From NCBI GenBank assembly GCA_049340005.1, contig JBMPIY010000005.1: a stretch of DNA of 64,000 bases; one strand, 5' to 3'. The notes under the pieces are model-generated. The model did no database searches. It saw only the letters and a program-made list of their open reading frames with translations, and was not told the DNA's origin. Positions 36,290 through 45,262 of the stretch are shown here, in pieces. The number at the start of each line of letters is the position of its first letter. The first letter of the stretch is position 1. Both the position numbers and the translations under genes were made by a program. Origin of the DNA: CAXBDP01 sp963974465. Its GTDB lineage: Bacteria > Bacteroidota > Bacteroidia > Cytophagales > Cyclobacteriaceae.

Positions 36290-36698
36290 GGGGGTGGAGG
36301 AAGAATGGTTGATGGAAGAGTTGACGGTTGACGGAGGACGGTTGAGGGGAAGTTGAGGGAGAATGGAGGATGGAGTGTTAAAGAGAAAGTCTCCTCTTGA
36401 GAGGAGGTTGGAGGTGTGTTATTATTTGGGAAGATGGAGAGTATTTGATTGGGGATTAGGGCTTGGTTGAGGTAGGATGGAGTGCAGTTGATGGCGTATT
36501 ATCTCAGATTCAGACGATTTTGCGGGAGGCTCACCTACGGTCGGTAAATTGATTTGTGCTGATCTATTATCCCACGGCTGCTCCTTGGGCTATTATGATG
36601 CCATTCCTTAGGAGCTGGAGGAAGTGGGAAGATGTTGATGTAGGATGATTGTTTTGTTGAAGAAAAAGAGTTGAAAGTTGATGGGAAGCGGGATTGAG
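36290..36698. repeat. Dispersed purine-rich intergenic repeat, copy A
   Basis: Non-coding stretch with tandem-like TTGACGGTTGACGG units (around 36320-36350), many GATGGAGG/GTTGA words, an octamer (36522-36529), then a block reading GATTTGTGCTGAT...ATTATCCCACGG (about 36551-36576). The same blocks, in the same order, occur at 44850-45140. Low-complexity G-rich composition unlike the neighbouring genes. No reading frame is supported. Confidence 0.55.
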
Positions 36699-36938
36699 TT
36701 AGTTTCCAGTTAGTTGGAGGTCGCTGCAGATTAGATTGAGAAGTTTGCATGGGTCTGCATCTATTGCTTTGGCTATTAGATATAATTCATCTGCTTTTAT
36801 TCTTGCATCTTCATTTTTAGCGAGTTCAGAAATTCTATTTTTTCCTATTCCTGTCATTCTAACTATTGCAGCTTGGTTGACAGCTCTTGTATCTAAAAAT
36901 TGACCCAGCTTAGATCTTTGCTTCATGTTTGACATCAA
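36699..36938 (-). CDS. XRE-family HTH regulator, 79 aa
   Basis: A 79-aa protein that is essentially one helix-turn-helix: KLGQFLDTRAVNQAAIVRMTGIGKNRISEL with the recognition helix near residues 25-40, then a helix DELYLIAKAIDADPCKLLNLI typical of XRE dimer contacts. The start could be any of three Met codons (36938, 36935, 36926). It is divergent from a small frame at 37065, and the 126 bp between carry inverted repeats that could be its operator. Confidence 0.8.
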   Translation of the reverse strand: MMSNMKQRSKLGQFLDTRAVNQAAIVRMTGIGKNRISELAKNEDARIKADELYLIAKAIDADPCKLLNLICSDLQLTGN

Positions 36939-37021
36939 ATATCGATTAAAATTGCTTTTAAGGACGGAAAGTTACTAAAAATGGATATTTATCCTGAAAA
37001 ATAGGAGAATTATTTTTGCTT

Positions 37022-37059
37022 TATACTTTTAAACAGTATATTTATCCCTATTAAAGGGA
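37022..37059. promoter_or_regulatory. Inverted repeats between the XRE gene and the 68-aa gene
   Basis: TATACT (37022-37027) and AGTATA (37035-37040) form one inverted repeat; TCCCT (37045-37049) and AGGGA (37055-37059) form another just before the 37065 start. Candidate operator sites; short enough to be chance. Confidence 0.35.
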
Positions 37060-37064
37060 AGAAT

Positions 37065-37271
37065 ATGATTTACTTTAATAAAGACTTACAAAAAGTCGAA
37101 GTTCATTTAAAGAATAAAGATTTGAGCGACATAGAACGATACTACAATTCTATACTATCTATTCTCAATAAAATAGAGCTGCAAAGCTGTAATGAGGATG
37201 ATAAAAGTCATATCCAATCTATCTATGAACTTTTGGATGTCTTAAATAAAAATGAGGTCAAGAATGCTTAG
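37065..37271 (+). CDS. Small protein of unknown function, 68 aa
   Basis: A 68-aa cytoplasmic, helical, highly charged protein (coiled-coil-like: DIERYYNSILSILNKIE...). No family recognised. Divergent from the XRE regulator, in the position of a regulator-controlled partner gene. Could be the product of a small element. Confidence 0.5.
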   Translation: MIYFNKDLQKVEVHLKNKDLSDIERYYNSILSILNKIELQSCNEDDKSHIQSIYELLDVLNKNEVKNA

Positions 37272-37311
37272 AGCAAGGCTCCATATTATCCACCTTATTT
37301 TGCCTTCCCGG

Positions 37312-37349
37312 TTAATGACATTGAATGATGCCCGAGTAAATGTCATTAA
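37312..37349. promoter_or_regulatory. Perfect 11-bp inverted repeat upstream of the TlpA/SusC operon
   Basis: TTAATGACATT (37312-37322) and AATGTCATTAA (37339-37349) with a 16-base spacer, 77 bp before the first gene. Spacing by about 2.5 helical turns fits a dimeric regulator site; a stem-loop in the leader is the alternative. Confidence 0.45.
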
Positions 37350-37425
37350 AAAACCTACCTGAAAGAGCCTTACGAACTCAATCAATTTAAAAGACACAAT
37401 TAAATTTTAACCAAACATTAGAAGT

Positions 37426-38769
37426 ATGAAAAAGATAAGCATTTTATGTTTACTGGCACTGCTATGCCTTGTAGTAAAGGCACAGTCTCAGGAGCAAAGC
37501 AATAGCATTACCAGTACAGAGGTTACTCCCATAGAAATTGGACAGCAGGTACCCCCAATAGTTATGCAGGAGGTTTTAAATTACGATCAATCAGAATTGA
37601 GCCTAAACGATTATTCGGGGAAGGTAATTATTCTGGATTTTTGGGCTAGCTGGTGCGCTCCCTGCATACAAATGATGCCCAAGAACAATTTACTGCAAGA
37701 GAAGTATAAAGACAATTTGCAAATAATTCCTATCACGTATGAAGATGCTGCTACTGCGACTAAAGCCATTAGCAGAATGGAAAAAGCCACAGGTACAAGC
37801 AACGAATTGCCTTTGGTGGTAAATGAAAAATATGCTCATCTCCTATTTCCTCATCAATCATTACCTCATTATGTGTGGATTGATCATACAGGAAAGGTGC
37901 TATCTATCACTAGTTTAGATGGAGTCAATGAAGAAAATATAGAAAGAGCAATAAACCAAAATCAGGTGATAGCTAATGCAAAGGAGAATAGAAAACTTGT
38001 AAAAGTCTATAGTGATGAGCCCTTAGTGATGGCTAATACGCATATTGAGGACAAGGAAGTTTTGATGCAGTCCACATTGATGGGGTATATAGAGAATGCT
38101 GGACCCATCTGGTCCTATCAGCCTTTTTTTCCGGAAGAAGGGGAATCTCAACGAGTGTATGCGGTCAATTGCAGCATTTTAAACCTATATACCATGGCTT
38201 ATTCCAAAGCCCAAAAGAGTTTCAATACAAGTAAGATCCGCATAGAAGTCGAGGATCCTGACCCTCTCAACAAGGTAGATGATCAGCAATCTTGGCCTGA
38301 ATGGATGGTTGATAATTCCTTTTCTTACGAAATTATTATTCCACCTAATCAAACGCATAGAACCCATGAGTTGATTATGGAAGATTTAGCAAGGTATTTT
38401 CCGCAGTATACAGTAAAAACAGAAATGCGAGTGGAGGAAGTCTGGGCTTTGGTTCGAACCAGTGAAGAAGAAAAATTTGCGAGCATTGTAGACGATCCTA
38501 ATGAATGGGACTTATCATTTATGCCCTATAGGGCTTATCTGAAAAACCACAATATGAGTAGGCTTGTGTATGAATTGAACGAAAAGTACTTGAATTATAC
38601 ACGGGTTCCGGTGATCGATAAAACGGATTATGAAGGTAGAGTCGATATCCTATTGGAGGCGGAATTAGGTAAAGTCGATTTGCTCAGAGAGGCCTTGGCT
38701 GCTTATGATTTGGATCTGGTGAAGCAGATGGCTGAAATCGAGGTAATGGTCATTAAAGACAGTAAGTGA
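37426..38769 (+). CDS. TlpA-like thioredoxin-fold protein with DUF3738-like C-terminus, copy 1
   Basis: A 447-aa exported protein: signal peptide ending about VVKAQS, a TlpA-like redoxin domain (about 38-165) with the active-site WCAPC (Cys77, Cys80), then a C-terminal region (about 200-447) whose end LREALAAYDLDLVKQMAEIEVMVI is like DUF3738 (TIGR03435 type). The function is probably thiol-disulfide exchange in the periplasm. First gene of an operon with a paralog, SusC and SusD. A stop codon overlaps a GTG of the next frame. It is the unit-1 copy of a tandem duplication. Confidence 0.8.
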   Translation: MKKISILCLLALLCLVVKAQSQEQSNSITSTEVTPIEIGQQVPPIVMQEVLNYDQSELSLNDYSGKVIILDFWASWCAPCIQMMPKNNLLQEKYKDNLQIIPITYEDAATATKAISRMEKATGTSNELPLVVNEKYAHLLFPHQSLPHYVWIDHTGKVLSITSLDGVNEENIERAINQNQVIANAKENRKLVKVYSDEPLVMANTHIEDKEVLMQSTLMGYIENAGPIWSYQPFFPEEGESQRVYAVNCSILNLYTMAYSKAQKSFNTSKIRIEVEDPDPLNKVDDQQSWPEWMVDNSFSYEIIIPPNQTHRTHELIMEDLARYFPQYTVKTEMRVEEVWALVRTSEEEKFASIVDDPNEWDLSFMPYRAYLKNHNMSRLVYELNEKYLNYTRVPVIDKTDYEGRVDILLEAELGKVDLLREALAAYDLDLVKQMAEIEVMVIKDSK

Positions 38770-40221
38770 AGATTAACCCAAAAGGACACAAGAAAATGAG
38801 AAAGATATTTTTACTTTTTTTGATTATGCTGAGTACCCAAAAAGGTTGGGCATTGGAGCAAAGCAATAGCATTACCAGTACAGAGGTTACTCCCATAGAA
38901 ATTGGACAGCAGGTACCCCCAATAGTTATGCAGGAGGTTTTAAATTATGATCAATCGGAATTACGTTTAAACGATTATTCTGGGAAGGTTATTATACTGG
39001 ATTTTTGGGCCAGCTGGTGTGCTCCCTGTATACAAATGATGCCCAAGAGCAATTTGCTACAGGAGAAGTATAAGGATGATTTGCAAATAATCCCGATCAC
39101 GTATGAAGATGCTGTTACCGCAACTAAAGCCATTAGCAGAATGGAAAAAGCCACAGGTACAAGCAACAAATTACCTTTGGTTGTAAATGAAAAATATGCA
39201 CATCTCTTATTCCCTCATCAATCTTTACCTCATTATGTGTGGATTGATGGTACAGGAAAAGTGCTTGCGATCACTGGCTTAGATGGAGTCAATGAAGAAA
39301 ATATTAAAAGGGCCATAAGCCAAAATCAGGTGGTAGCTAATGCAAAGGAGAATAGAAAACTTGTAAAAGTATATAGTGATGAGCCCTTAGTAATGGGTAA
39401 TACGCATATTAAGGACAAGGAAATCCTGATGCAGTCCACATTGATGGGGTATATAGAGAATGCAGGAGGTATCAGGTCTTATCAGCCCTTTTTTCCAGAA
39501 GAAGGGGAATCGCAACGAGTATATGCGGTCAATTCCAGTATTCCAAATCTTTTTAGCATGGCTTACCTCCCAACCCAAAAGAGTAGTTTTAATACTAGTA
39601 AGATCCGCATAGAAGTCGCAGATCCTAGTCCACTCACCAAGGTCGATGAGCAGCAATCTTGGCCTGAATGGATGGTCGATAATACTTTTTGTTATGAGAT
39701 TATTATTCCGCCGAGTCAGACTCATCGAACCCATGAGTTGATTATGGAAGATTTAGCAAGGTATTTTCCGCAGTATACAGTAAAAACAGAATTGCGAGTG
39801 GAGGAAGTCTGGGCTTTGGTTCGAACGAGTGAAAAAGAAAAATTTGCAAGCGTTGTAGACGATCCGGATGAATGGGACTTATCATTTATGCCCTATAGGG
39901 CTTATCTGAAAAATCATAATATGAGTAGACTTGTGTATGAATTGAATCATAAATACCTGAATCATACACGGGTTCCAGTGATAGATAAAACGGATTATGA
40001 AGGTAGAGTCGATATCCTATTGGAGGCGGAATTAGGTAAAGTCGATTTGCTCAGGGAGGCCTTGGCTGCTTATGATTTGGATCTGGTGAAGCAGATGGCT
40101 GAAATCGAGGTAATGGTCATTAAAGACAGTAAGTGAAGATTAACCCAAAAGGACACAAGAAAATGAGAAAGATATTTTTACTTTTTTTGATTATGCTGAG
40201 TACCCAAAAAGGTTGGGCGCA
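37491..40221 (+). repeat. Tandem duplication, two units of about 1.36 kb
   Basis: Unit 1 is 37491-38854 and unit 2 is 38855-40221 (1364 and 1367 bp). Each unit runs from just after the signal peptide of one TlpA-like gene, through its stop, to the end of the signal peptide of the next gene. The unit ends (38626-38850 and 39993-40217) are nearly identical, including the intergenic leader and a signal peptide; the middle has diverged. The shared word GGAGCAA marks both junctions, and susC continues from the same word at 40222. Confidence 0.85.
38796..40136 (+). CDS. TlpA-like thioredoxin-fold protein with DUF3738-like C-terminus, copy 2
   Basis: A 446-aa paralog of the previous gene, with WCAPC (Cys75, Cys78) intact and the same C-terminal region. 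Its signal peptide MRKIFLLFLIMLSTQKGWA is not that of copy 1: it is identical to that of the following SusC protein. Differences from copy 1 cluster in the middle (e.g. SILNLYTMAYSKAQ against SIPNLFSMAYLPTQ). The ATG at 38796 starts the signal peptide; a GTG ten codons earlier overlaps the stop of copy 1. Both copies keep open frames, so both are probably used. Confidence 0.8.
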   Translation: MRKIFLLFLIMLSTQKGWALEQSNSITSTEVTPIEIGQQVPPIVMQEVLNYDQSELRLNDYSGKVIILDFWASWCAPCIQMMPKSNLLQEKYKDDLQIIPITYEDAVTATKAISRMEKATGTSNKLPLVVNEKYAHLLFPHQSLPHYVWIDGTGKVLAITGLDGVNEENIKRAISQNQVVANAKENRKLVKVYSDEPLVMGNTHIKDKEILMQSTLMGYIENAGGIRSYQPFFPEEGESQRVYAVNSSIPNLFSMAYLPTQKSSFNTSKIRIEVADPSPLTKVDEQQSWPEWMVDNTFCYEIIIPPSQTHRTHELIMEDLARYFPQYTVKTELRVEEVWALVRTSEKEKFASVVDDPDEWDLSFMPYRAYLKNHNMSRLVYELNHKYLNHTRVPVIDKTDYEGRVDILLEAELGKVDLLREALAAYDLDLVKQMAEIEVMVIKDSK

Positions 40222-43200
40222 GGAGCAATTATACCCCATTTCCGGTACGGTCACGGATGAAAATGGCCTGCCTTTAGTTGGAGCATACATATATGATGAG
40301 GATAGAAAATTAGGCAGTATAAGTGATGAGGCAGGTTGGTTTTCGATGGAAGGCCCAGCAGGAGATTATTTATTACAAGTAAGTTTTGTGGGTTATGAGC
40401 AGCTTGAGAAAGCTGTAAGTGTTCCACTAGATAAGCCATTAGCACTTATCCTTAAAAGTAGTACCACAGATTTAGCAGGAGTAACCATATTATCTTCTGG
40501 CTACCAGGATGTGCCAAGAGAGCGAGTGACTGGTTCTTATTCTTTTGTAAATGAGGAACTAATTAATAGAAGAGTCAGTACCAATTTGCTGGATCGCTTA
40601 GAAGATGTAACCAGTGGGCTTATTTTGCATCGTTCGGAAGCAGGTTTTATCGACCCAGTAAGTATTAGGGGTAGAAGTACATTGCTTGGAAATGCAGAGC
40701 CTTTAATAATTGTAGATAATTTTCCTTACGATGGTGGGTTAGAAAATATAAATCCGAATGATGTGGAGAGTATCACCATTTTGAAGGATGCTGCCGCTGC
40801 ATCTATTTGGGGTACGAGAGCAGGTAATGGCGTAATTGTAATCAATACCAAAAAGGGTTCTTTCAATCAGGATATTAAAGTACGATTCAATTCTAATATC
40901 AATGTGACCTCCAAGCCTGATTTGCACTATGTGCCACAAATGAAAATTGGTGACTATGTAGATTTGGAGAGGGAGCTATTTCTCGAAGGAGCTTTTGCAG
41001 GTGATGTCAATGCGCAAGATAATCGAGGCTTAAGTCCCATCGCAGAATTGCTGATTGCTCATGAAAATGGGCAAATCAGTGAGAGTGAATTGGAAGCTAG
41101 TATGACTGCACTGAAAAGTCAGGATTTGCGGCAAGATATGGAGGATTACCTATATCGGGAGCGTGTAGATCAGCAATATAGCTTGAGCCTTAGTGGAGGA
41201 AGCAATCGACATCAATTCAATTTTGGCCTGGGCTATGATCATAATCTTGCTAGTATAGTGGGCAATACTAGTGAACGAATAACGCTAAACACAGGGCAGA
41301 GCATGCGTTTTTTCAAAGATCGACTAAGGTGGAATACATCCATCTATTACACTGAGCGTTTGCAGAATACCCCCAACGAAGCGCTTACCAATTTGCAATT
41401 ATCTCAAGGCCGCAACCTCCCGCCTTATATGGCTTTGGCAGATGCGCAAGGTAATCCGATTAGGGTTACAAGAGACTATAGAAGGAGCCTTTTGGATCAA
41501 GCACAAGCAGATGGGCTTCTGAATTGGGATTATTTCCCACTTAGTGATTATCAATTTATTGAAAAGACTAATCAAACCCGTGATTATAGAATAAACACTG
41601 GATTTAGTGTGGACATTTTACCGGGTCTCACAGGAGAGCTTCAATATCAATACTGGCGGGCAAATATCAGCAATAGGGATTTATATGGTGAACAAAGTTT
41701 TTATGCTAGGGACTTAGTAAATCAGTACAGCCAAGTAGATGGAGATGGAAATATTAGTCGTGCTATACCTGTTGGAGGCATACTAGACAGAAGCGACAGA
41801 AGCAGTTACAGTCATAATGGACGCGGACAATTACGGTATCAGCAGGCTTTTGGCAATGAGAAGCATCAAATAAATGCATTGGCCGGTTATGAGGTGAAGG
41901 TGTTGAATAGTGGAGGAAGTTCGGCCAGATATTACGGTTATAACGATCGAATTGCAGCGAGTTTGCCTGTAGATTTCACAGGTAGATTTCCTTTGTATCA
42001 TCGAAACACGGAGAGCAGCATTCCTTTGCGCCAAGGGCATAGCGAGCTGAGCGATCGATTTATTTCATACTACGGCAATTTGGCCTATAATTTTGAAAAG
42101 AGGTATGATGTTACTTTAAGTGCACGAAAAGATCAGAGCAATTTATTTGGAGTCAATAGCAATCAAAGAGGCGTACCACTTTGGTCTGCTGGTGCAGGGT
42201 GGACACTCAGCGAAGAGGGATTTTACTCTTCCCAGTTGATTCCATATTTGAAATTGAGAGCGACATACGGCTTTAATGGCAATATTGATAAAAGCCTTAC
42301 CGCATTTACAACAGCTCGACGAGTGGGAGTATCTTCAGTAAGCCAATTGCCTTATGCTGAAATCCAAAATCCACCAAACCCAAATTTAGTTTGGGAGCGA
42401 GTGGAAATGATGAATATTGGCCTTGACTTTGATGGATTTAATGACCGTGTTAATGGCTCCTTTGAGTTCTACACCAAGAATGGCTTAGACTTAATTGGCC
42501 TCATCATTCCTCTTCCATCTACTGGTTTGTTGCGCTATAGAGGCAATACTTCTGATTTGAAAAGCCAAGGTATAGATGTGATTTTGAATTCGGTAAATCT
42601 CGATAAAGTAGTAAGATGGGAAAGCCAGTTCCTATTTAGCAGCCAATGGGATAAGGTAGGTTTTTATGATGAAAACCCTTCTTCCATACAATTGCTGCAA
42701 AACTCACATCGAGCGATATATCCATTAACAGGATACCCACTATTTGGTCTTTTTAGTATTCCTTGGGCGGGGCTAGATGGCCAGACCGGTGACCCTCAGT
42801 TTATACGGGAGGGTGAGGTCTCTACCGACTATACCGATATCTATGTAAATTCCGAACATGAAGACTTAAGGTTTCATGGAAGTGCAAAACCGAGGAGTTT
42901 CGGGTCGTTGAGAAATACCTTTAGTTATCAGGGATTTACACTGTCCATGAATATTAGTTTCAGGCTAAATTATTACTTCAGAAGGGCTTCAGTTAGGTAT
43001 GCTGCAACAAGAGGGTTGGGTACCCACGGCGATTATTATAGCAGATGGCAGGCTCCTGGTGATGAATTGATCACCGATATACCCTCAGTTTCTTTAACGA
43101 ATAATTTTCTTAGAGATGAGCTTTACACCTATTCATCATCCCTTGTAGAGCCCGGTGATCATATCCGCTTGCAGGATATCCAAGTTAGCTATCTATTTGA

Positions 43201-43363
43201 TCAAAGCCGCATTAAGCATTTGCCATTTAAGCGTGCTGAGCTTTATGCCTATATCAACAATGTGGGATTGATTTGGAAGAAAACGGACATTGATATTGAC
43301 CCTGATTTTCTTACTAATCGACCATTAAGATCTATTGCAATGGGATTGAAAATTGATTTTTAA
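40163..43363 (+). CDS. SusC/RagA-family TonB-linked outer-membrane transporter
   Basis: A 1066-aa outer-membrane transporter: signal peptide (to GWA), a carboxypeptidase-regulatory-like domain (about 25-100, GTVTDENGLPLVGAYIY), a plug with GYQDVPRERVTGSY and ASIWGTRAGNGVIVI, then a 22-strand barrel ending in MGLKIDF with the terminal Phe. It imports a large ligand, driven by TonB, with the SusD-like lipoprotein just downstream as lid. The ATG at 40163 starts the signal peptide. The substrate is unknown; the TlpA neighbours do not point to a glycan. It contains the only octamer of the operon (41416-41423). Confidence 0.93.
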   Translation: MRKIFLLFLIMLSTQKGWAQEQLYPISGTVTDENGLPLVGAYIYDEDRKLGSISDEAGWFSMEGPAGDYLLQVSFVGYEQLEKAVSVPLDKPLALILKSSTTDLAGVTILSSGYQDVPRERVTGSYSFVNEELINRRVSTNLLDRLEDVTSGLILHRSEAGFIDPVSIRGRSTLLGNAEPLIIVDNFPYDGGLENINPNDVESITILKDAAAASIWGTRAGNGVIVINTKKGSFNQDIKVRFNSNINVTSKPDLHYVPQMKIGDYVDLERELFLEGAFAGDVNAQDNRGLSPIAELLIAHENGQISESELEASMTALKSQDLRQDMEDYLYRERVDQQYSLSLSGGSNRHQFNFGLGYDHNLASIVGNTSERITLNTGQSMRFFKDRLRWNTSIYYTERLQNTPNEALTNLQLSQGRNLPPYMALADAQGNPIRVTRDYRRSLLDQAQADGLLNWDYFPLSDYQFIEKTNQTRDYRINTGFSVDILPGLTGELQYQYWRANISNRDLYGEQSFYARDLVNQYSQVDGDGNISRAIPVGGILDRSDRSSYSHNGRGQLRYQQAFGNEKHQINALAGYEVKVLNSGGSSARYYGYNDRIAASLPVDFTGRFPLYHRNTESSIPLRQGHSELSDRFISYYGNLAYNFEKRYDVTLSARKDQSNLFGVNSNQRGVPLWSAGAGWTLSEEGFYSSQLIPYLKLRATYGFNGNIDKSLTAFTTARRVGVSSVSQLPYAEIQNPPNPNLVWERVEMMNIGLDFDGFNDRVNGSFEFYTKNGLDLIGLIIPLPSTGLLRYRGNTSDLKSQGIDVILNSVNLDKVVRWESQFLFSSQWDKVGFYDENPSSIQLLQNSHRAIYPLTGYPLFGLFSIPWAGLDGQTGDPQFIREGEVSTDYTDIYVNSEHEDLRFHGSAKPRSFGSLRNTFSYQGFTLSMNISFRLNYYFRRASVRYAATRGLGTHGDYYSRWQAPGDELITDIPSVSLTNNFLRDELYTYSSSLVEPGDHIRLQDIQVSYLFDQSRIKHLPFKRAELYAYINNVGLIWKKTDIDIDPDFLTNRPLRSIAMGLKIDF

Positions 43364-43374
43364 ACACAGACACA

Positions 43375-44778
43375 ATGAAAAGAGAGAACACATATAAAAT
43401 CAAAGCAGCAAACTGGAAGATGAAGGTATTAGCTAAGGCGAAAGTATACTTGCCATTGCTGTGCATATTTCTGATGACTTCCTGTGAGGATGAATTTCTA
43501 GATATTAAGCCAGACAAGGCCTTGCTCGTACCGGAAAGCATTGAAGATCATCAAGAACTTTTAAATAATATTAGCATGCTGAACGTGGATCCCATACTAA
43601 ATTTTATAATAAGTGATAACTATGTAGTTTTTGATCGGTATTACAATTTCATGGCCACCCCTACTGAGCGAAATGGCTATATATGGGCTGAGGACGTCTA
43701 TGAAGGGCAAGCTGTAGCAGAATGGACAAATTTATATCGTCAGATATTTTATGCCAATGTTGTTTTGGAAGGATTAGAAAATACTGATTATTCACCGCAA
43801 ACAGAAGATCGGTGGAATATGGCACTGGGTTCGGCTCTATTTTTCAGAGCTTATGGCCACTTCAATTTACTACGCATATTTGCACCACTATATGACCCAG
43901 GTGATTCAGAACAATTGGGGATACCCTTAAAATTAAATTCATCAATAAGTAATACCCCGCCTAGGTCGAGTTTAGTGGAATGTTATGAATCCATATTTGA
44001 GGATTTAGCAATGGCATCTGAATTACTACCTGAGCAGTCTAGTTCAATTAATCAGCCTTCTAAAATGACAGTGGATGGTTTGCTAGCGAGAATTCACCTT
44101 TTAAGAAGAGAATATGATATGGCTGGAGAGTACGCACAAAGAGTGCTACAACGAAAGTCGAATTTGGTAGACTTTAATGATTTGAATGTTCACGCATCCA
44201 TGCCATTTAACAATCATTTTGCAGAGAGCTTTTTCTACTCCCTAGGAGTAAGCTATAGCTTGTTGAATTTAGCGTCACTATCAACAGAACTATGGGAAAG
44301 CTACGATGATAATGATTTGAGAAAGTATGCTTTTTTTCTTAATAGAGGTGGCGGTTTTGTCACTTTAAAAGCTACCTATTCTGGTAATAGAAATTTCTAT
44401 AGCGGTATGGCTACGGATGAGTTTTACTTAATATATGCGGAAAGTTTAGCTAGAGCCAATGATGTACAAGGAGCTATGAACCTAATTAATACCCTTTTGG
44501 AGAAAAGGTATGCAACAGGCACCTTCACTCCCATAAGCGCTGCCAATGCTGATGAGGCATTGGATATTGTACTGCAGGAGCGCAGAAAGGAATTAGTCTA
44601 TAGAGGATGGCGAGGAGATGATCTAAGACGGTTGAATAAGGAGTCGCGCTATGCGAAAACACTAATGAGGGACTTAAATGGCGAAAGCTATACTCTGCCT
44701 CCGAATGATCCTAGGTATGTTTGGCCCATTCCCGACATAGAAGTTAGACAAGCTGGATTGGTTCAAAATGAAAGATAA
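43375..44778 (+). CDS. SusD/RagB-family outer-membrane lipoprotein
   Basis: A 467-aa lipoprotein with lipobox MTSC (Cys at about 37), then the SusD start FLDIKPDKALLVPESIEDHQELL, TPR-like helices (FFRAYGHFNLLRIFAPLYD) and the C-terminal RagB block LQERRKELVYRGWRGDDLRRLNKE and NDPRYVWPIPDIEV. It covers the SusC pore and captures ligand at the cell surface. It lies 11 bp after susC. A Met at 43420 would shorten the n-region and is a possible start. A strong terminator follows, ending the operon. Confidence 0.92.
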   Translation: MKRENTYKIKAANWKMKVLAKAKVYLPLLCIFLMTSCEDEFLDIKPDKALLVPESIEDHQELLNNISMLNVDPILNFIISDNYVVFDRYYNFMATPTERNGYIWAEDVYEGQAVAEWTNLYRQIFYANVVLEGLENTDYSPQTEDRWNMALGSALFFRAYGHFNLLRIFAPLYDPGDSEQLGIPLKLNSSISNTPPRSSLVECYESIFEDLAMASELLPEQSSSINQPSKMTVDGLLARIHLLRREYDMAGEYAQRVLQRKSNLVDFNDLNVHASMPFNNHFAESFFYSLGVSYSLLNLASLSTELWESYDDNDLRKYAFFLNRGGGFVTLKATYSGNRNFYSGMATDEFYLIYAESLARANDVQGAMNLINTLLEKRYATGTFTPISAANADEALDIVLQERRKELVYRGWRGDDLRRLNKESRYAKTLMRDLNGESYTLPPNDPRYVWPIPDIEVRQAGLVQNER

Positions 44779-44801
44779 GGTTTAGTGTAGGTTAATTTTG
44801 C

Positions 44802-44836
44802 AGGCCTCCATGGATGTTCTATGGAGGCCTTTTTTT
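44802..44836 (+). terminator. Intrinsic terminator after susD
   Basis: Perfect ten-base stem AGGCCTCCAT/ATGGAGGCCT, nine-base loop, then six or more T. Confidence 0.93.
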
Positions 44837-45262
44837 GATGGAGGAAGAGGCGAGTGGTTTTGGGATGATGAGTTGGAATTGTTGACGGTTAACGGGGGAC
44901 AGTTGAGGAAGAAGCTGATGGGGGATGAAATAGAAGGTTATGGGTGATGGTTTTTGGGAAAAATCATAATTCTGATAATTTATGAAGGAAAAGTTGATGG
45001 TGGACAGAGGAAGATTTAAAAAGAAAATTCTGTGAAATAGATTAATCCGCTTAATCCCTAAAGGGTAGGCAGGATTGATTCAGACAATTGCGGGAGGATG
45101 ATTTGTGCTATTCCATTATCCCATGGTTGAAACTAAAGTCACAGTGCTTCTGGACTATTTTTTTTTTGCTACCCATTGTAGTACCTAACGGCACGAAGGT
45201 GATGGCTATTTTTTGCTACTTATTGGTCGTACGGAGATAAGGCTGAATTATTTCTAAAAAAC
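44837..45262. repeat. Dispersed purine-rich intergenic repeat, copy B
   Basis: Non-coding. Shares with 36290-36698 the word TTGACGGTTAACGG (near 44880; one change), a GTTGAGG-rich run, an octamer (45090-45097), and a GATTTGTGCT...CATTATCCCATGG block (about 45099-45126). The remainder, about 45127-45262, has no recognised content. Confidence 0.55.

Noticed and set aside
36290..36420. Repeated TTGACGG/GGAGGA words as a CRISPR or tandem array
   Set aside because: Repeat units are short, uneven in length and spacing, with no unique spacers; best seen as low-complexity intergenic repeat.
37426..40136. One of the two TlpA copies as a pseudogene
   Set aside because: Both keep full open frames, intact WCAPC and signal peptides.
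42805..42812. ACGGGAGG as another octamer copy
   Set aside because: One mismatch to the core; only perfect copies were counted.
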